A stretch of DNA of 11,198 nt from Gammaproteobacteria bacterium (GTDB taxonomy: Bacteria > Aquificota > Aquificia > Aquificales > QOAS01), in the NCBI GenBank assembly GCA_003972855.1, contig QOAS01000173.1:1-11198 (forward strand). The letters are read 5' to 3'. Position 1 is the first letter of the stretch, and each line of letters opens with the position of its first letter. Shown here piece by piece: positions 1 to 5,891 of the stretch. A program made the position numbers and the translations under genes. The notes under the pieces were generated by a model, which worked only from the letters and a program-made list of their open reading frames with translations, searched no databases and was not told the DNA's origin.

Positions 1-614
1 CCGTTCCACCAAAGGGGAGGTTAAAAAGGAGGGTAACCCATAGGGTGATACCCGACAGAATAGAGGCGGGAACCTTTTTGGTTTTGGGTGCGCTTTTGGG
101 AAATCCCTTAAAGGTTTCAGGATTGAACACCGACCATCTCGGTGTTTTGTTGGAAAAGCTAAAAGAGGCGGGTGTAAGTTTGAGGATACTATCACCCTCG
201 GAAGTGGAAATTTATAGGGCTACACCTCCCAAGGGATTATTCATAGAAACCGCTCCCTATCCCGGTTTTCCCACCGATATGCAGGCGCAATTTATGGCTA
301 TGCTTTCAGTAGCGAGGGGAAGTTCCGTAATAGTTGAAAAGATTTTTGAAAACCGTTTTCAACACGCATTGGAACTCGCCCGTATGGGTGCGGACATAAA
401 AATTAAGGGAAACACCGCGGTAATAGAAGGGGTAAAGAAACTCGTAGGGGCACCCGTCAAGGCTACCGATTTGAGGGCATCCGCCTCTTTGGTTATTGCG
501 GGACTTATAGCGGAAGGTCAAACGGAGATAAGCGAAATTTACCACCTTTTAAGGGGATATGAAGATATGGATAGAAAATTGACTTCGCTTGGATGTTATG
601 TGGAATTAATTTAA
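1..614 (+). CDS. murA: UDP-N-acetylglucosamine 1-carboxyvinyltransferase (MurA), C-terminal part, 5' truncated by window edge
   Basis: MurA transfers enolpyruvate from PEP to the 3'-OH of UDP-GlcNAc, the first committed step of peptidoglycan synthesis in the cytoplasm. The reading frame is open from base 3 with no stop before GTG at 45, and the residues before that GTG continue the family pattern (THRVIPDRIEAGTF). GTG 45 is therefore an internal Val and the gene starts outside the window. About 200 C-terminal residues of a usual ~420 are visible. They include the GFPTDMQAQF segment, whose Asp is the catalytic acid/base equivalent to E. coli D305, the DLRASASL segment (D369/R371 in E. coli) and the LLRGYE segment (R397). 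The N-terminal active-site Cys/Asp loop lies off the left edge, so activity cannot be fully judged. The gene ends at TAA 612-614, converging on fabF across an unusually long gap. I see no strong intrinsic terminator directly after it. Confidence 0.96.
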   Translation, partial: VPPKGRLKRRVTHRVIPDRIEAGTFLVLGALLGNPLKVSGLNTDHLGVLLEKLKEAGVSLRILSPSEVEIYRATPPKGLFIETAPYPGFPTDMQAQFMAMLSVARGSSVIVEKIFENRFQHALELARMGADIKIKGNTAVIEGVKKLVGAPVKATDLRASASLVIAGLIAEGQTEISEIYHLLRGYEDMDRKLTSLGCYVELI

Positions 615-690
615 CCCTCTTGCTTTATAGGATTGAAAAAGGAAAATTAACGGCTATAGGTGGAAAATGTTTGAAAAATCCCCGAGAGGT

Positions 691-733
691 GGTTTCTTTC
701 TCCAAATCCTTATTCGGAGACAAATTTGAAACC
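691..733. repeat. Interrupted stem-loop just downstream of murA
   Basis: GGTTTC (691-696) pairs with GAAACC (728-733), and inside it TCTCC (699-703) pairs with GGAGA (716-720). This gives about 11 base pairs with an asymmetric internal loop and a 12-nt apical loop. On the plus strand it is followed by TTTCCTT, which is a poor U-run, so it would be a weak intrinsic terminator for murA at best. It could instead be one arm of a larger structured RNA together with the hairpins at 743-780 and 871-924. Confidence 0.4.
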
Positions 734-742
734 TTTCCTTAG

Positions 743-780
743 TAAGGAGCGGAATTTTCAACGACCCTTATTCCGCTTTA
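743..780. repeat. Stem-loop with an 8-bp perfect core
   Basis: AGCGGAAT (748-755) pairs perfectly with ATTCCGCT (770-777) around a 14-nt loop. TAA (743-745) can pair with TTA (778-780) if the two G's at 746-747 bulge out. No U-run follows on either strand, so it is not a standard terminator. It lies ten bases after the preceding hairpin, which suggests a folded RNA, but chance cannot be excluded. Confidence 0.4.
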
Positions 781-870
781 GCGGGCATTGTTGCAACCCT
801 TACCTTTCAAACCTGCACAGCTTCTAACTTTCAAAATTCAAAAACCCCACAAATAGTTATATATATCGCT

Positions 871-924
871 CAAACCCGCATCGCTCTAAGGGAGAAACGA
901 TAACCCCACTCCCATGCGGGTTTG
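871..924. repeat. Perfect 11-bp inverted repeat with a nested 5-bp stem
   Basis: CAAACCCGCAT (871-881) is the exact reverse complement of ATGCGGGTTTG (914-924). Inside, GGGAG (890-894) pairs with CTCCC (909-913), directly abutting the outer stem on its 3' side and leaving an 8-nt bulge (882-889) on the other. The result is a 16-bp irregular hairpin. The 7-mer ATCGCTC also occurs twice, at 865-871 and 880-886. This is the strongest secondary structure in the gap. No U-run follows on either strand, so a standard intrinsic terminator is unlikely; a small-RNA fold or a protein-binding palindrome is more plausible. Confidence 0.55.
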
Positions 925-977
925 GAGAAACTTGACATTATTTAGTTGCCAAGGAGCCAACCTCTACTTCTAGTTTG

Positions 978-983
978 ATTATA
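978..983 (-). promoter_or_regulatory. Candidate minus-strand -10 box (TATAAT) reading into the stem-loop region
   Basis: The minus strand reads TATAAT here, a perfect -10 hexamer, within TGGTATATAAT; the TGG just before TATATA resembles an extended -10. No good TTGACA-like hexamer sits 16-18 bp upstream. A transcript would start near 971 and run left through the inverted repeats at 924-871, 780-743 and 733-691, antisense to any murA read-through. In AT-rich DNA a single hexamer can be chance. Confidence 0.25.
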
Positions 984-1356
984 TACCACAAAATGTAGGT
1001 TAAGTTAAGCCTAAAAACCTTTTTAAATTGACATTAATAAAATCCAAAACAGCAAACTTGACGAAGATTTTGCGCCATTGTTTGGTAAATTTAATAAAAT
1101 TTGCAACTATTACGGGAAATTTTTTGAAGTTACTTTCCCAAAATGTGTAGATGAATTTCAGAAACCCGCAAAAATCTTTGTAATGTTTAGTAACAATATC
1201 GGTTTTTGTAGAAAAAAAAATGAACAAAAAGGGGGGTAAATGAAAACTTTCTAACAAAAATCGTAACAGGTTTTGCGCTTTGGCTACCGTTGGAGGATTT
1301 TTTTTTTACGGCGAAATATTTTTGAAACCCAAAGAGTGGTGAAAGGATAAAATTAA

Positions 1357-1384
1357 TTGACACCAAAGTGTGGGCAATTAAAAT
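1357..1384 (+). promoter_or_regulatory. Candidate plus-strand sigma-70-type promoter (TTGACA, 16 bp, TAAAAT)
   Basis: TTGACA occupies 1357-1362 and TAAAAT 1379-1384, a 16-bp spacer. This is one of the best -35/-10 pairs I can find in the window. It points towards the 3' end of fabF, and no gene follows on the plus strand before fabF's stop codon at 1504. A transcript from about 1391 would cover the hairpins at 1397-1426 and 1441-1458 and could run antisense into fabF. Confidence 0.35.
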
Positions 1385-1396
1385 CACCAAGCAAAT

Positions 1397-1426
1397 AAGA
1401 CTTTAGAAGTTAAGCTTAAGCGTCTT
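1397..1426. repeat. Imperfect hairpin around a TTAAGCTTAA palindrome
   Basis: AAGAC (1397-1401) pairs with GTCTT (1422-1426), and two further pairs form if one C bulges. The loop contains the perfect palindrome TTAAGCTTAA (1410-1419). It sits just after the candidate promoter at 1357-1384 and would be near the 5' end of that transcript. No U-run follows. Confidence 0.3.
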
Positions 1427-1440
1427 CAACCCGTAAATGG

Positions 1441-1458
1441 GGGTAGTAATTCCTACCC
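1441..1458. terminator. Hairpin downstream of fabF, possible 3'-end structure
   Basis: GGGTAG (1441-1446) pairs perfectly with CTACCC (1453-1458) around a 6-nt loop. It lies about 45 bp beyond the fabF stop codon. On the minus strand it is followed by CC then ATTTACGGG rather than a U-run, so if it ends the acpP-fabF transcript it does so by stabilising a processed or Rho-made 3' end rather than as a classical intrinsic terminator. On the plus strand it is followed by TCTTTAAG, also a weak tract. Confidence 0.35.
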
Positions 1459-1503
1459 TCTTTAAGGGGGTGGCAAAGGATACCGAAGGAACGGTGTTAC
1501 ACT

Positions 1504-2778
1504 TTATACCGTTTCCGAGGAGTCCCACTTTTTGAACACGAGCGAGGCGTTGGTTCCACCGAAACCGAAGGAGTTTTTGAGGGCGTATTTAACCTCTTTT
1601 TTAACCGCTTTGTTGGGGGTATAGTCAAGGTCACATTCGGGGTCGGGATATTCGTAGTTAATGGTAGGGGGAATAATTCCTTCTTTTACCGTTAAAACGG
1701 TGGCGACTGCTTCCACACCCCCCGCCGCACCGAGCAGGTGTCCTATCATAGACTTATTGGAAGAGATTTTGAGCTTATAGGCATGCTCCCCGAAAACTTT
1801 CTTTATGGCTTTGGTTTCCGTTTTGTCGTTTAAAGGTGTTGAAGTTCCGTGGGCATTTATGTAATCCACCTCTTGGGGGGAAATTCCCGCATCTTCCAAA
1901 GCCATTTTCATACAAGCGGCGGGACCTTCCGCACTTTCATCGGGAGCGGTTATGTGGTAAGCATCGTCGGTGGCACCGTAACCCACCAGTTCCGCATAAA
2001 TGGGCGCTCCCCTTTTGAGGGCATGTTGAAGCTCTTCCAATACCAAAATTCCCGCCCCTTCACCCATTACAAAGCCGTCTCTCTTTGCGTCAAAGGGTCG
2101 GGAAGCCTTTTGGGGTTCATCGTTTTTAGTAGAAAGTGCCCTCATTACCGCAAAACCCGCAACCCCTAAGGGGGTTATAGCTGCTTCCGCTCCCCCCGCA
2201 ATGGCAATGTCTATCATACCTTCCTGAATCAGTTTGAAGGCGTCTCCTATAGAGTGGGTTCCGGTTGCACAGGCGGAAACTACGCAGTAGTTGAGACCTT
2301 TAAATCCGAACCTTATGGCGGTTAATCCCGCAATCATATTGGAAATCCCGTAGGGGATAAAAAACGGAGAAACCCTCTTGGGTCCCCTTTTCTTTAGAAC
2401 CTCGTATTGGTCTTCAATGTCCTTTAGTCCTCCTATACCGCTACCTATAATTACCCCTACGCGGGATTTGTCTATATCCGCTTTGTCCAAACCGCTATCG
2501 GTTATAGCCTGCACCGCCGCCGCAACCCCGAATTGAATGTATCTGCTTACCCTTTTGGCTTCCTTTTTATCAAAGTAGAGCAAGGGATTGAAATCTTTAA
2601 CTTCTCCCGCTATTTTTACGGTTAAATCGGGATATTCATCGGCGTTAAAATTAACTTTTATCTTGTCTATACCGGAGACCCCATTTATAAGGTTATTCCA
2701 AAAAGTTTTAACATCGTTACCTATGGGGGTTACCACTCCCAAACCGGTAACTACAACCCTGCGTTTTTTGTTTCCCAT
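1504..2778 (-). CDS. fabF: 3-oxoacyl-[acyl-carrier-protein] synthase II (FabF, KAS II)
   Basis: FabF condenses malonyl-ACP with a growing acyl-ACP, the elongation step of type II fatty acid synthesis in the cytoplasm. The 424-residue protein has the family's usual length and a thiolase fold. The nucleophilic Cys170 lies in VVSACATGTH, His310 in NAHGTST, Lys342 in SSNKSMIGH and His347 in the same segment, so the Cys-His-His set and the lysine are intact. The N-terminal RRVVVTGLGVVTPIGND and C-terminal NSFGFGGTNASLVF motifs are also present. The start is ATG at 2776-2778, with AGAGGT about 7 bases upstream. fabF follows acpP by 83 bp on the same strand, a very common pairing, since ACP carries FabF's substrates. 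The short tail after VFKKW is unremarkable. FabB is less likely given the full-length FabF-type sequence and the acpP neighbour. Confidence 0.97.
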   Translation of the reverse strand: MGNKKRRVVVTGLGVVTPIGNDVKTFWNNLINGVSGIDKIKVNFNADEYPDLTVKIAGEVKDFNPLLYFDKKEAKRVSRYIQFGVAAAVQAITDSGLDKADIDKSRVGVIIGSGIGGLKDIEDQYEVLKKRGPKRVSPFFIPYGISNMIAGLTAIRFGFKGLNYCVVSACATGTHSIGDAFKLIQEGMIDIAIAGGAEAAITPLGVAGFAVMRALSTKNDEPQKASRPFDAKRDGFVMGEGAGILVLEELQHALKRGAPIYAELVGYGATDDAYHITAPDESAEGPAACMKMALEDAGISPQEVDYINAHGTSTPLNDKTETKAIKKVFGEHAYKLKISSNKSMIGHLLGAAGGVEAVATVLTVKEGIIPPTINYEYPDPECDLDYTPNKAVKKEVKYALKNSFGFGGTNASLVFKKWDSSETV

Positions 2779-2820
2779 AAAACCGACCTCTTAAGGTTTT
2801 TGAAGGAAGAAAGATAACGG

Positions 2821-2844
2821 AAAAAAAGAAGAATTATAACTTCT
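2821..2844 (-). terminator. Weak hairpin plus U-run between acpP and fabF (possible attenuator)
   Basis: Reading the minus strand, AGAAG (2844-2840) and CTTCT (2831-2827) form a 5-bp stem around an 8-nt loop, followed at once by a run of T's (2826-2821). It lies about 18 bp after the acpP stop codon. Partial termination here would give more acpP than fabF message, matching the usual excess of ACP. The stem is short and AT-rich, so efficiency would be low. The loop contains TATAAT on the minus strand (2838-2833), so the same bases could act as a -10 box for fabF, although no good -35 is visible. Confidence 0.4.
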
Positions 2845-2861
2845 GGAGTGGAAAGATGGAA

Positions 2862-3104
2862 TTAACCTTGACCGACTTTTTCTTTGATGTAGTTAATGGC
2901 GTCTCCAACGGTTTTTATTTTTTCCGCATCCTCTTCGGGGATTTCAATACCAAACTCCTCTTCAAGAGCCATTACAAGCTCTACCACATCCAAGGAGTCC
3001 GCACCCAAATCTTGAACGAAGTCCTTTTCGGGAGTAATGTTTTCTATAGGTTCACCCAATTGGTCTGCTATAATTTCTCTAACCCTTTGCTCAATATCTG
3101 CCAT
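2862..3104 (-). CDS. acpP: Acyl carrier protein
   Basis: ACP is the small acidic cytoplasmic protein that carries fatty acyl intermediates on a 4'-phosphopantetheine arm. The 80-residue sequence has the family length and composition. The modification site is Ser37 in DLGADSLDVVELVMALEEEFGIEIP, and helices II and III follow in the usual order with many Glu/Asp. The ATG start at 3102-3104 is preceded on the minus strand by a strong AGGGAGGT 6 bases upstream. It is the first gene of the acpP-fabF pair and is divergent from coaBC. A TAAAAT -10-like element lies on the minus strand near 3136-3141, without a convincing -35. The link to coaBC is biochemical: CoaBC makes the 4'-phosphopantetheine unit that, via CoA, is transferred to Ser37. 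Confidence 0.98.
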   Translation of the reverse strand: MADIEQRVREIIADQLGEPIENITPEKDFVQDLGADSLDVVELVMALEEEFGIEIPEEDAEKIKTVGDAINYIKEKVGQG

Positions 3105-3180
3105 TTTCTACCTCCCTAAAGGTTTGAGGTCTATTATTTTATCCGAAAAAGTTGATTTTTAGCTTTAGGGAGAACTAAAG
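3105..3180. promoter_or_regulatory. Divergent acpP/coaBC control region
   Basis: These 76 bp must hold the promoter of acpP and probably that of the coaBC operon. AGGGAGGT next to acpP (minus) and AGGGAG at 3167-3172 next to coaBC (plus, 8 bases before ATG) are clear ribosome binding sites. A minus-strand TAAAAT near 3136-3141 is a possible acpP -10. I see no clear TTGACA for either direction. The spacing is so short that the two promoters must overlap or lie back to back. Confidence 0.45.
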
Positions 3181-4377
3181 ATGTTCTTAAAAGGAAAAAA
3201 AATACTCATTGGAATAACGGGTGGAATAGCTTCCTACAAGATATACGAACTTATAAGACTTTTAATCAAAGAAGGGGCGGATGTAAAAACGGTTTTAACC
3301 CCTTCCGCACTAAATTTTGTATCTCCAACCGTTTTATCAACCTTAAGCGGAAATGAGCCTTATTGGGATTGGGATTACCGTAAGCCTTTAATTCATATAG
3401 AGTTGGCAAAGTGGTGCGATGCATTTTTAATTGCACCCGCAACCGTCAATACCATTTCAAAGTTAGCCTGCGGTATAGCGGACAATTTGCTAACCTCCAC
3501 TTGGTTTGCCTGCGACAAACCCAAACTGATAGCTCCCGCCGCCAATAGCGTAATGCTTTCCGATGGAATTATCCGCGAAAACCTCAAAAGTTTAAGAGAC
3601 TCGGGGGTGAAAATAATCCCTCCCGAGGAGGGACTTTTAGCTTGCGGAGAGGTCGGCGAAGGGAAGTTGGCGGATATAAACCTAATAAGGGATTACCTCG
3701 TAAAAGTCCTTACCCCCCAAAGGTGGAAAGGAAAAAAGGTGTTAATAACCTTGGGTGCGACTAAGGAATATTTAGACCCCGTAAGGTTTATATCAAATAG
3801 CTCCAGCGGAAAAATGGGACTGGCTTTGGCTAAAGCAATTTTTTACCAAGGCGGGGAACCAATATTGGTTGCGGGTGATGTTAGGATAGATATACCCCGT
3901 TGGTTTCGCAAGTTTACGGTGGAAACGACCGAAGAGATGTTAAAACTCTGTTTGGAGCTTTTCCCTTCTGTTGATGCGGTATTTATGAATTCCGCGGTGA
4001 CCGACTACCGATTTAAGGAAACCTTTAGAGGTAAACTAAAGAAAAAAGAGCAAACCCTAAAGGTGGAACTAATTCCCACACCCGACATCCTCAAGGAGTT
4101 GGGAAAAAGAAAACAAAACCAATTGTTGGTGGGATTTGCTGTTGAAACGGAAAACTTTATAGAAAATGCCTTTCAAAAACTAAAAAGGAAAAATTTGGAC
4201 GCCATAGTGGTAAACCCCGCGGGAGTAATGGGAAAGAACCACTACGAAGGTATCCTTTTAACTCGGGACGGAAAGAGGGAAGAGATAAAAACTCCCACCA
4301 AGGAGGAAGGGGCTTTTTTAATAACCGAAAAAGTTGCCCAAATCTTTCTGGAGGAATCCCGATGGGAAAGGAAATAA
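3181..4377 (+). CDS. coaBC: Bifunctional phosphopantothenoylcysteine decarboxylase / phosphopantothenate-cysteine ligase (CoaBC)
   Basis: This protein joins 4'-phosphopantothenate to cysteine (CoaB, CTP-dependent) and decarboxylates the product to 4'-phosphopantetheine (CoaC, FMN-dependent), steps two and three of CoA synthesis. The 398-residue length is typical. Residues 1 to ~180 form the CoaC flavoprotein: GITGGIASYK near the start, His72 in IHIELAKW as the catalytic His, Asn122 in APAAN, and Cys155 in LLACGEVGEG as the reducing Cys. From about residue 185 the CoaB half shows DPVRFISNSSSGKMG (Asn206), SAVTDYR, a lysine cluster near 285-289 and GFAVET. Two small departures are APAAN where APAMN is usual and ITLGATKE where ITAGPTRE is usual; the conserved Asn of the first is kept. 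ATG 3181 follows AGGGAG by 8 bases. Its 3' end overlaps holA by 16 bp. Confidence 0.97.
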   Translation: MFLKGKKILIGITGGIASYKIYELIRLLIKEGADVKTVLTPSALNFVSPTVLSTLSGNEPYWDWDYRKPLIHIELAKWCDAFLIAPATVNTISKLACGIADNLLTSTWFACDKPKLIAPAANSVMLSDGIIRENLKSLRDSGVKIIPPEEGLLACGEVGEGKLADINLIRDYLVKVLTPQRWKGKKVLITLGATKEYLDPVRFISNSSSGKMGLALAKAIFYQGGEPILVAGDVRIDIPRWFRKFTVETTEEMLKLCLELFPSVDAVFMNSAVTDYRFKETFRGKLKKKEQTLKVELIPTPDILKELGKRKQNQLLVGFAVETENFIENAFQKLKRKNLDAIVVNPAGVMGKNHYEGILLTRDGKREEIKTPTKEEGAFLITEKVAQIFLEESRWERK

Positions 4378-5387
4378 CGGTAACCCAAGCCCTAAAGGGA
4401 AAACTACAAATAAAGGAGGGAATAATTACCGTTTACGGTTCGGAGGAATTGCTTCATAAAAACCTCTTTAGAAAACTAAAGGAGCAGTTTGGAGACTACC
4501 AACTCTACTACGGGGAAGAGATAGAGTTGGAAGACCTAATAAAACTTTTCGGAGAGCGTTCCCTCTTTTCGGGAGGAAAAAACTCGGTAAACATTATTTG
4601 GCAGGCGGAAAAGTTTTTGGACAAACTGAGGAAAAAGCAAAAGGAAAAACTAAAGAGGTTGTTCTCAAAAAAGGTAACCAATATAGTTGTCTTTTCCGTA
4701 ACAAAAGACCTAAAAAAGGCGGAACTTCAAAGCGAACCCTACAAGAGTTTGATAGAGGTTTCTCAAGTAGTTTTTACCGCAAAAAGCTTAAATAAAACTC
4801 AAGTTTCTTCCCTTATAAAGAAAAAATTCGCTTCCGCGGGGGTTAAAATTTCGGAAGAGGCGGTGAATTACCTTTTGGAAAGTTTTCCCGACTTGGTTCA
4901 ACTTAGAAATGAATTGGAAAAAATACTTACCTATGCGGTTGGAAAGGAAGAGATAACCTTGGAGGAAATAAAAGAACTTTCAGAAGGAAGCGGTAAATAT
5001 ACCGTTTTTGACTTTCAAAATGCCTTCTTTTCCGAAGATTTATCTCAATCTTTAAAAATTTTGTCCTCCCTTATGGAGGGATTAACCTCTTATGAACGGA
5101 CATTAACCGCTTTAAAGTTAGAAGGTTTAATACTCTCTACGGTTAATAAACTCCTTATTGCGAAAGAACGGATAGAAAAAGGAGAAAATTTAAAAAATTT
5201 TGCCAAAGAATTGGGGCTTTACTATCCGTTTCAAGTTGCACAATTTGAGGGTTGGCTTGGCAAATGGGATACCCAAAAGTTGGTAAAACTGATAAAACTT
5301 CTCTACAAGTTTGATACGGATGTAAAGTTAAAATTTTTACCGGCGGAGGAGGAATTTAGGAAATTTGTTATAAACGCTTTGGAGTAA
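4362..5387 (+). CDS. holA: DNA polymerase III delta subunit (HolA), clamp-loader wrench
   Basis: The delta subunit opens the beta sliding clamp within the clamp-loader complex. At 341 residues it matches the family length (E. coli 343). The N-terminal part has the delta pattern ITVYGSEELLHKNLFRKL, followed by an AAA+-like domain without a Walker A motif, as expected because delta does not hydrolyse ATP. Residues ~145-210 carry the typical SLIKKKFASAGVKISEEAVNYLLE and DLVQLRNELEKILTYA segments, then the helical C-terminal domain. Sequence conservation in this family is low, so the call rests on overall pattern and length. ATG 4362 lies within the end of coaBC with GGAGGAA 5 bases upstream, which suggests translational coupling. 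The next gene begins one base after its stop. Confidence 0.88.
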   Translation: MGKEITVTQALKGKLQIKEGIITVYGSEELLHKNLFRKLKEQFGDYQLYYGEEIELEDLIKLFGERSLFSGGKNSVNIIWQAEKFLDKLRKKQKEKLKRLFSKKVTNIVVFSVTKDLKKAELQSEPYKSLIEVSQVVFTAKSLNKTQVSSLIKKKFASAGVKISEEAVNYLLESFPDLVQLRNELEKILTYAVGKEEITLEEIKELSEGSGKYTVFDFQNAFFSEDLSQSLKILSSLMEGLTSYERTLTALKLEGLILSTVNKLLIAKERIEKGENLKNFAKELGLYYPFQVAQFEGWLGKWDTQKLVKLIKLLYKFDTDVKLKFLPAEEEFRKFVINALE

Positions 5388-5388
5388 G

Positions 5389-5889
5389 ATGGGGGATAGC
5401 GAAAAATTGAAGAGGATAAATGAAAACTTGGAAACACTAAACGACCGCCTAAAAAGTTTGGAAGAGGAAATAGGAAAACTGCGGGAAGAAGGCTCTCCCC
5501 GTAAACTGAGTTTGGACGACCTTTTTCAGGAACTTGCAGGGGCATTAATAGTAGCCCTTACGATGTCCCTATCGGAGGAAATGTGGGAATTGGCTCAAAA
5601 ACTCTCTTGGTTACACATATCTTTTGTATTCCTATTTGTGTTAGCGGTAGCCAATTTCTTTGTCCGTTACGGTAACAGAAAACAATGGGCAAAACAGACG
5701 GTGTTGGGATTCCTTCAGTTAAGACTTCTAACCAGTGCGGTTTTATCTTTAACGGTTTCCGCCTTTGTAGTGGCACTATTGGGTATTTATCCAACCTTTG
5801 TTAGCGGAATTGAAAATTACTTTAAAGTTGTCCTATTTGTAGCCAGCTTTTCGGTTATAGGTAGCTTAGGATTGGATATGGCGCGCTAA
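5389..5889 (+). CDS. Small multi-pass membrane protein with N-terminal coiled coil, DUF2391-like
   Basis: The function is unknown. The 166-residue protein starts with a charged heptad-like stretch (residues ~4-34, with L/I/N at core positions and many K/E), a likely short cytoplasmic coiled coil. Hydrophobic segments follow at about 49-63, 75-94, 112-134 and 145-163, predicting four membrane passes. A charged loop (RYGNRKQWAK, 93-102) separates the second and third. The ELAGALIVALTMSLSEEMWE segment resembles the DUF2391/TIGR02587 integral membrane family as I remember it; that assignment needs a profile search. ATG 5389 comes one base after the holA stop with GGAG 4 bases upstream, and the next gene starts two bases after this one, so it is firmly inside the operon. 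There is no signal peptide or recognisable catalytic motif. Confidence 0.8.
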   Translation: MGDSEKLKRINENLETLNDRLKSLEEEIGKLREEGSPRKLSLDDLFQELAGALIVALTMSLSEEMWELAQKLSWLHISFVFLFVLAVANFFVRYGNRKQWAKQTVLGFLQLRLLTSAVLSLTVSAFVVALLGIYPTFVSGIENYFKVVLFVASFSVIGSLGLDMAR

Positions 5890-5891
5890 AG

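Larger units (their letters stand above)
615..1503. other. 889-bp intergenic region without a convincing gene; several inverted repeats and promoter-like elements
   Basis: This region lies between the convergent 3' ends of murA and fabF, where only terminators would be expected. No open frame has a normal start, a ribosome binding site and protein-like composition. I found no tRNA T-arm, tmRNA, SRP RNA or RNase P RNA signature by eye on either strand. The left half (about 690-925) carries three stem-loops, listed separately. The right half (about 1000-1390) is markedly AT-rich with homopolymer runs. A TTGACA/TAAAAT promoter-like pair points right at 1357-1384, and a perfect TATAAT points left at 978-983. 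The region may hold one or more unannotated small RNAs or the remains of a lost gene; the sequence alone does not decide. Confidence 0.6.

Noticed and set aside
45..614. GTG at 45 as the start of a short MurA-like gene
   Set aside because: The frame is open to the left edge and upstream residues match MurA, so this is an internal Val of a truncated gene.
667..729. 20-codon ORF after murA (ATG 667, TGA 727) with AGGTGG just upstream
   Set aside because: Ribosome binding site too close to the ATG, no family pattern, and it overlaps the hairpin at 691-733; too short to call.
932..960. TTGACA at 932-937 as a plus-strand promoter
   Set aside because: No -10-like hexamer at 16-18 bp downstream.
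1000..1257. 85-codon minus-strand open frame with a TTG start
   Set aside because: Phe/Lys-rich composition typical of AT-rich non-coding DNA, no Shine-Dalgarno, overlaps another open frame on the same strand, and no family pattern.
1187..1390. 67-codon minus-strand open frame with a TTG start
   Set aside because: Low-complexity composition, no ribosome binding site, and overlaps the 1000-1257 frame.
615..1503. tRNA, tmRNA, SRP RNA or RNase P RNA in the murA-fabF gap
   Set aside because: No GGTTCRANYCC T-arm, no tmRNA ends, no SRP tetraloop region and no RNase P P4 motif found by eye on either strand; a covariance-model search would settle it.
615..1503. CRISPR array
   Set aside because: No repeat of 20-40 bp recurs at regular spacing; only short 7-mers repeat.
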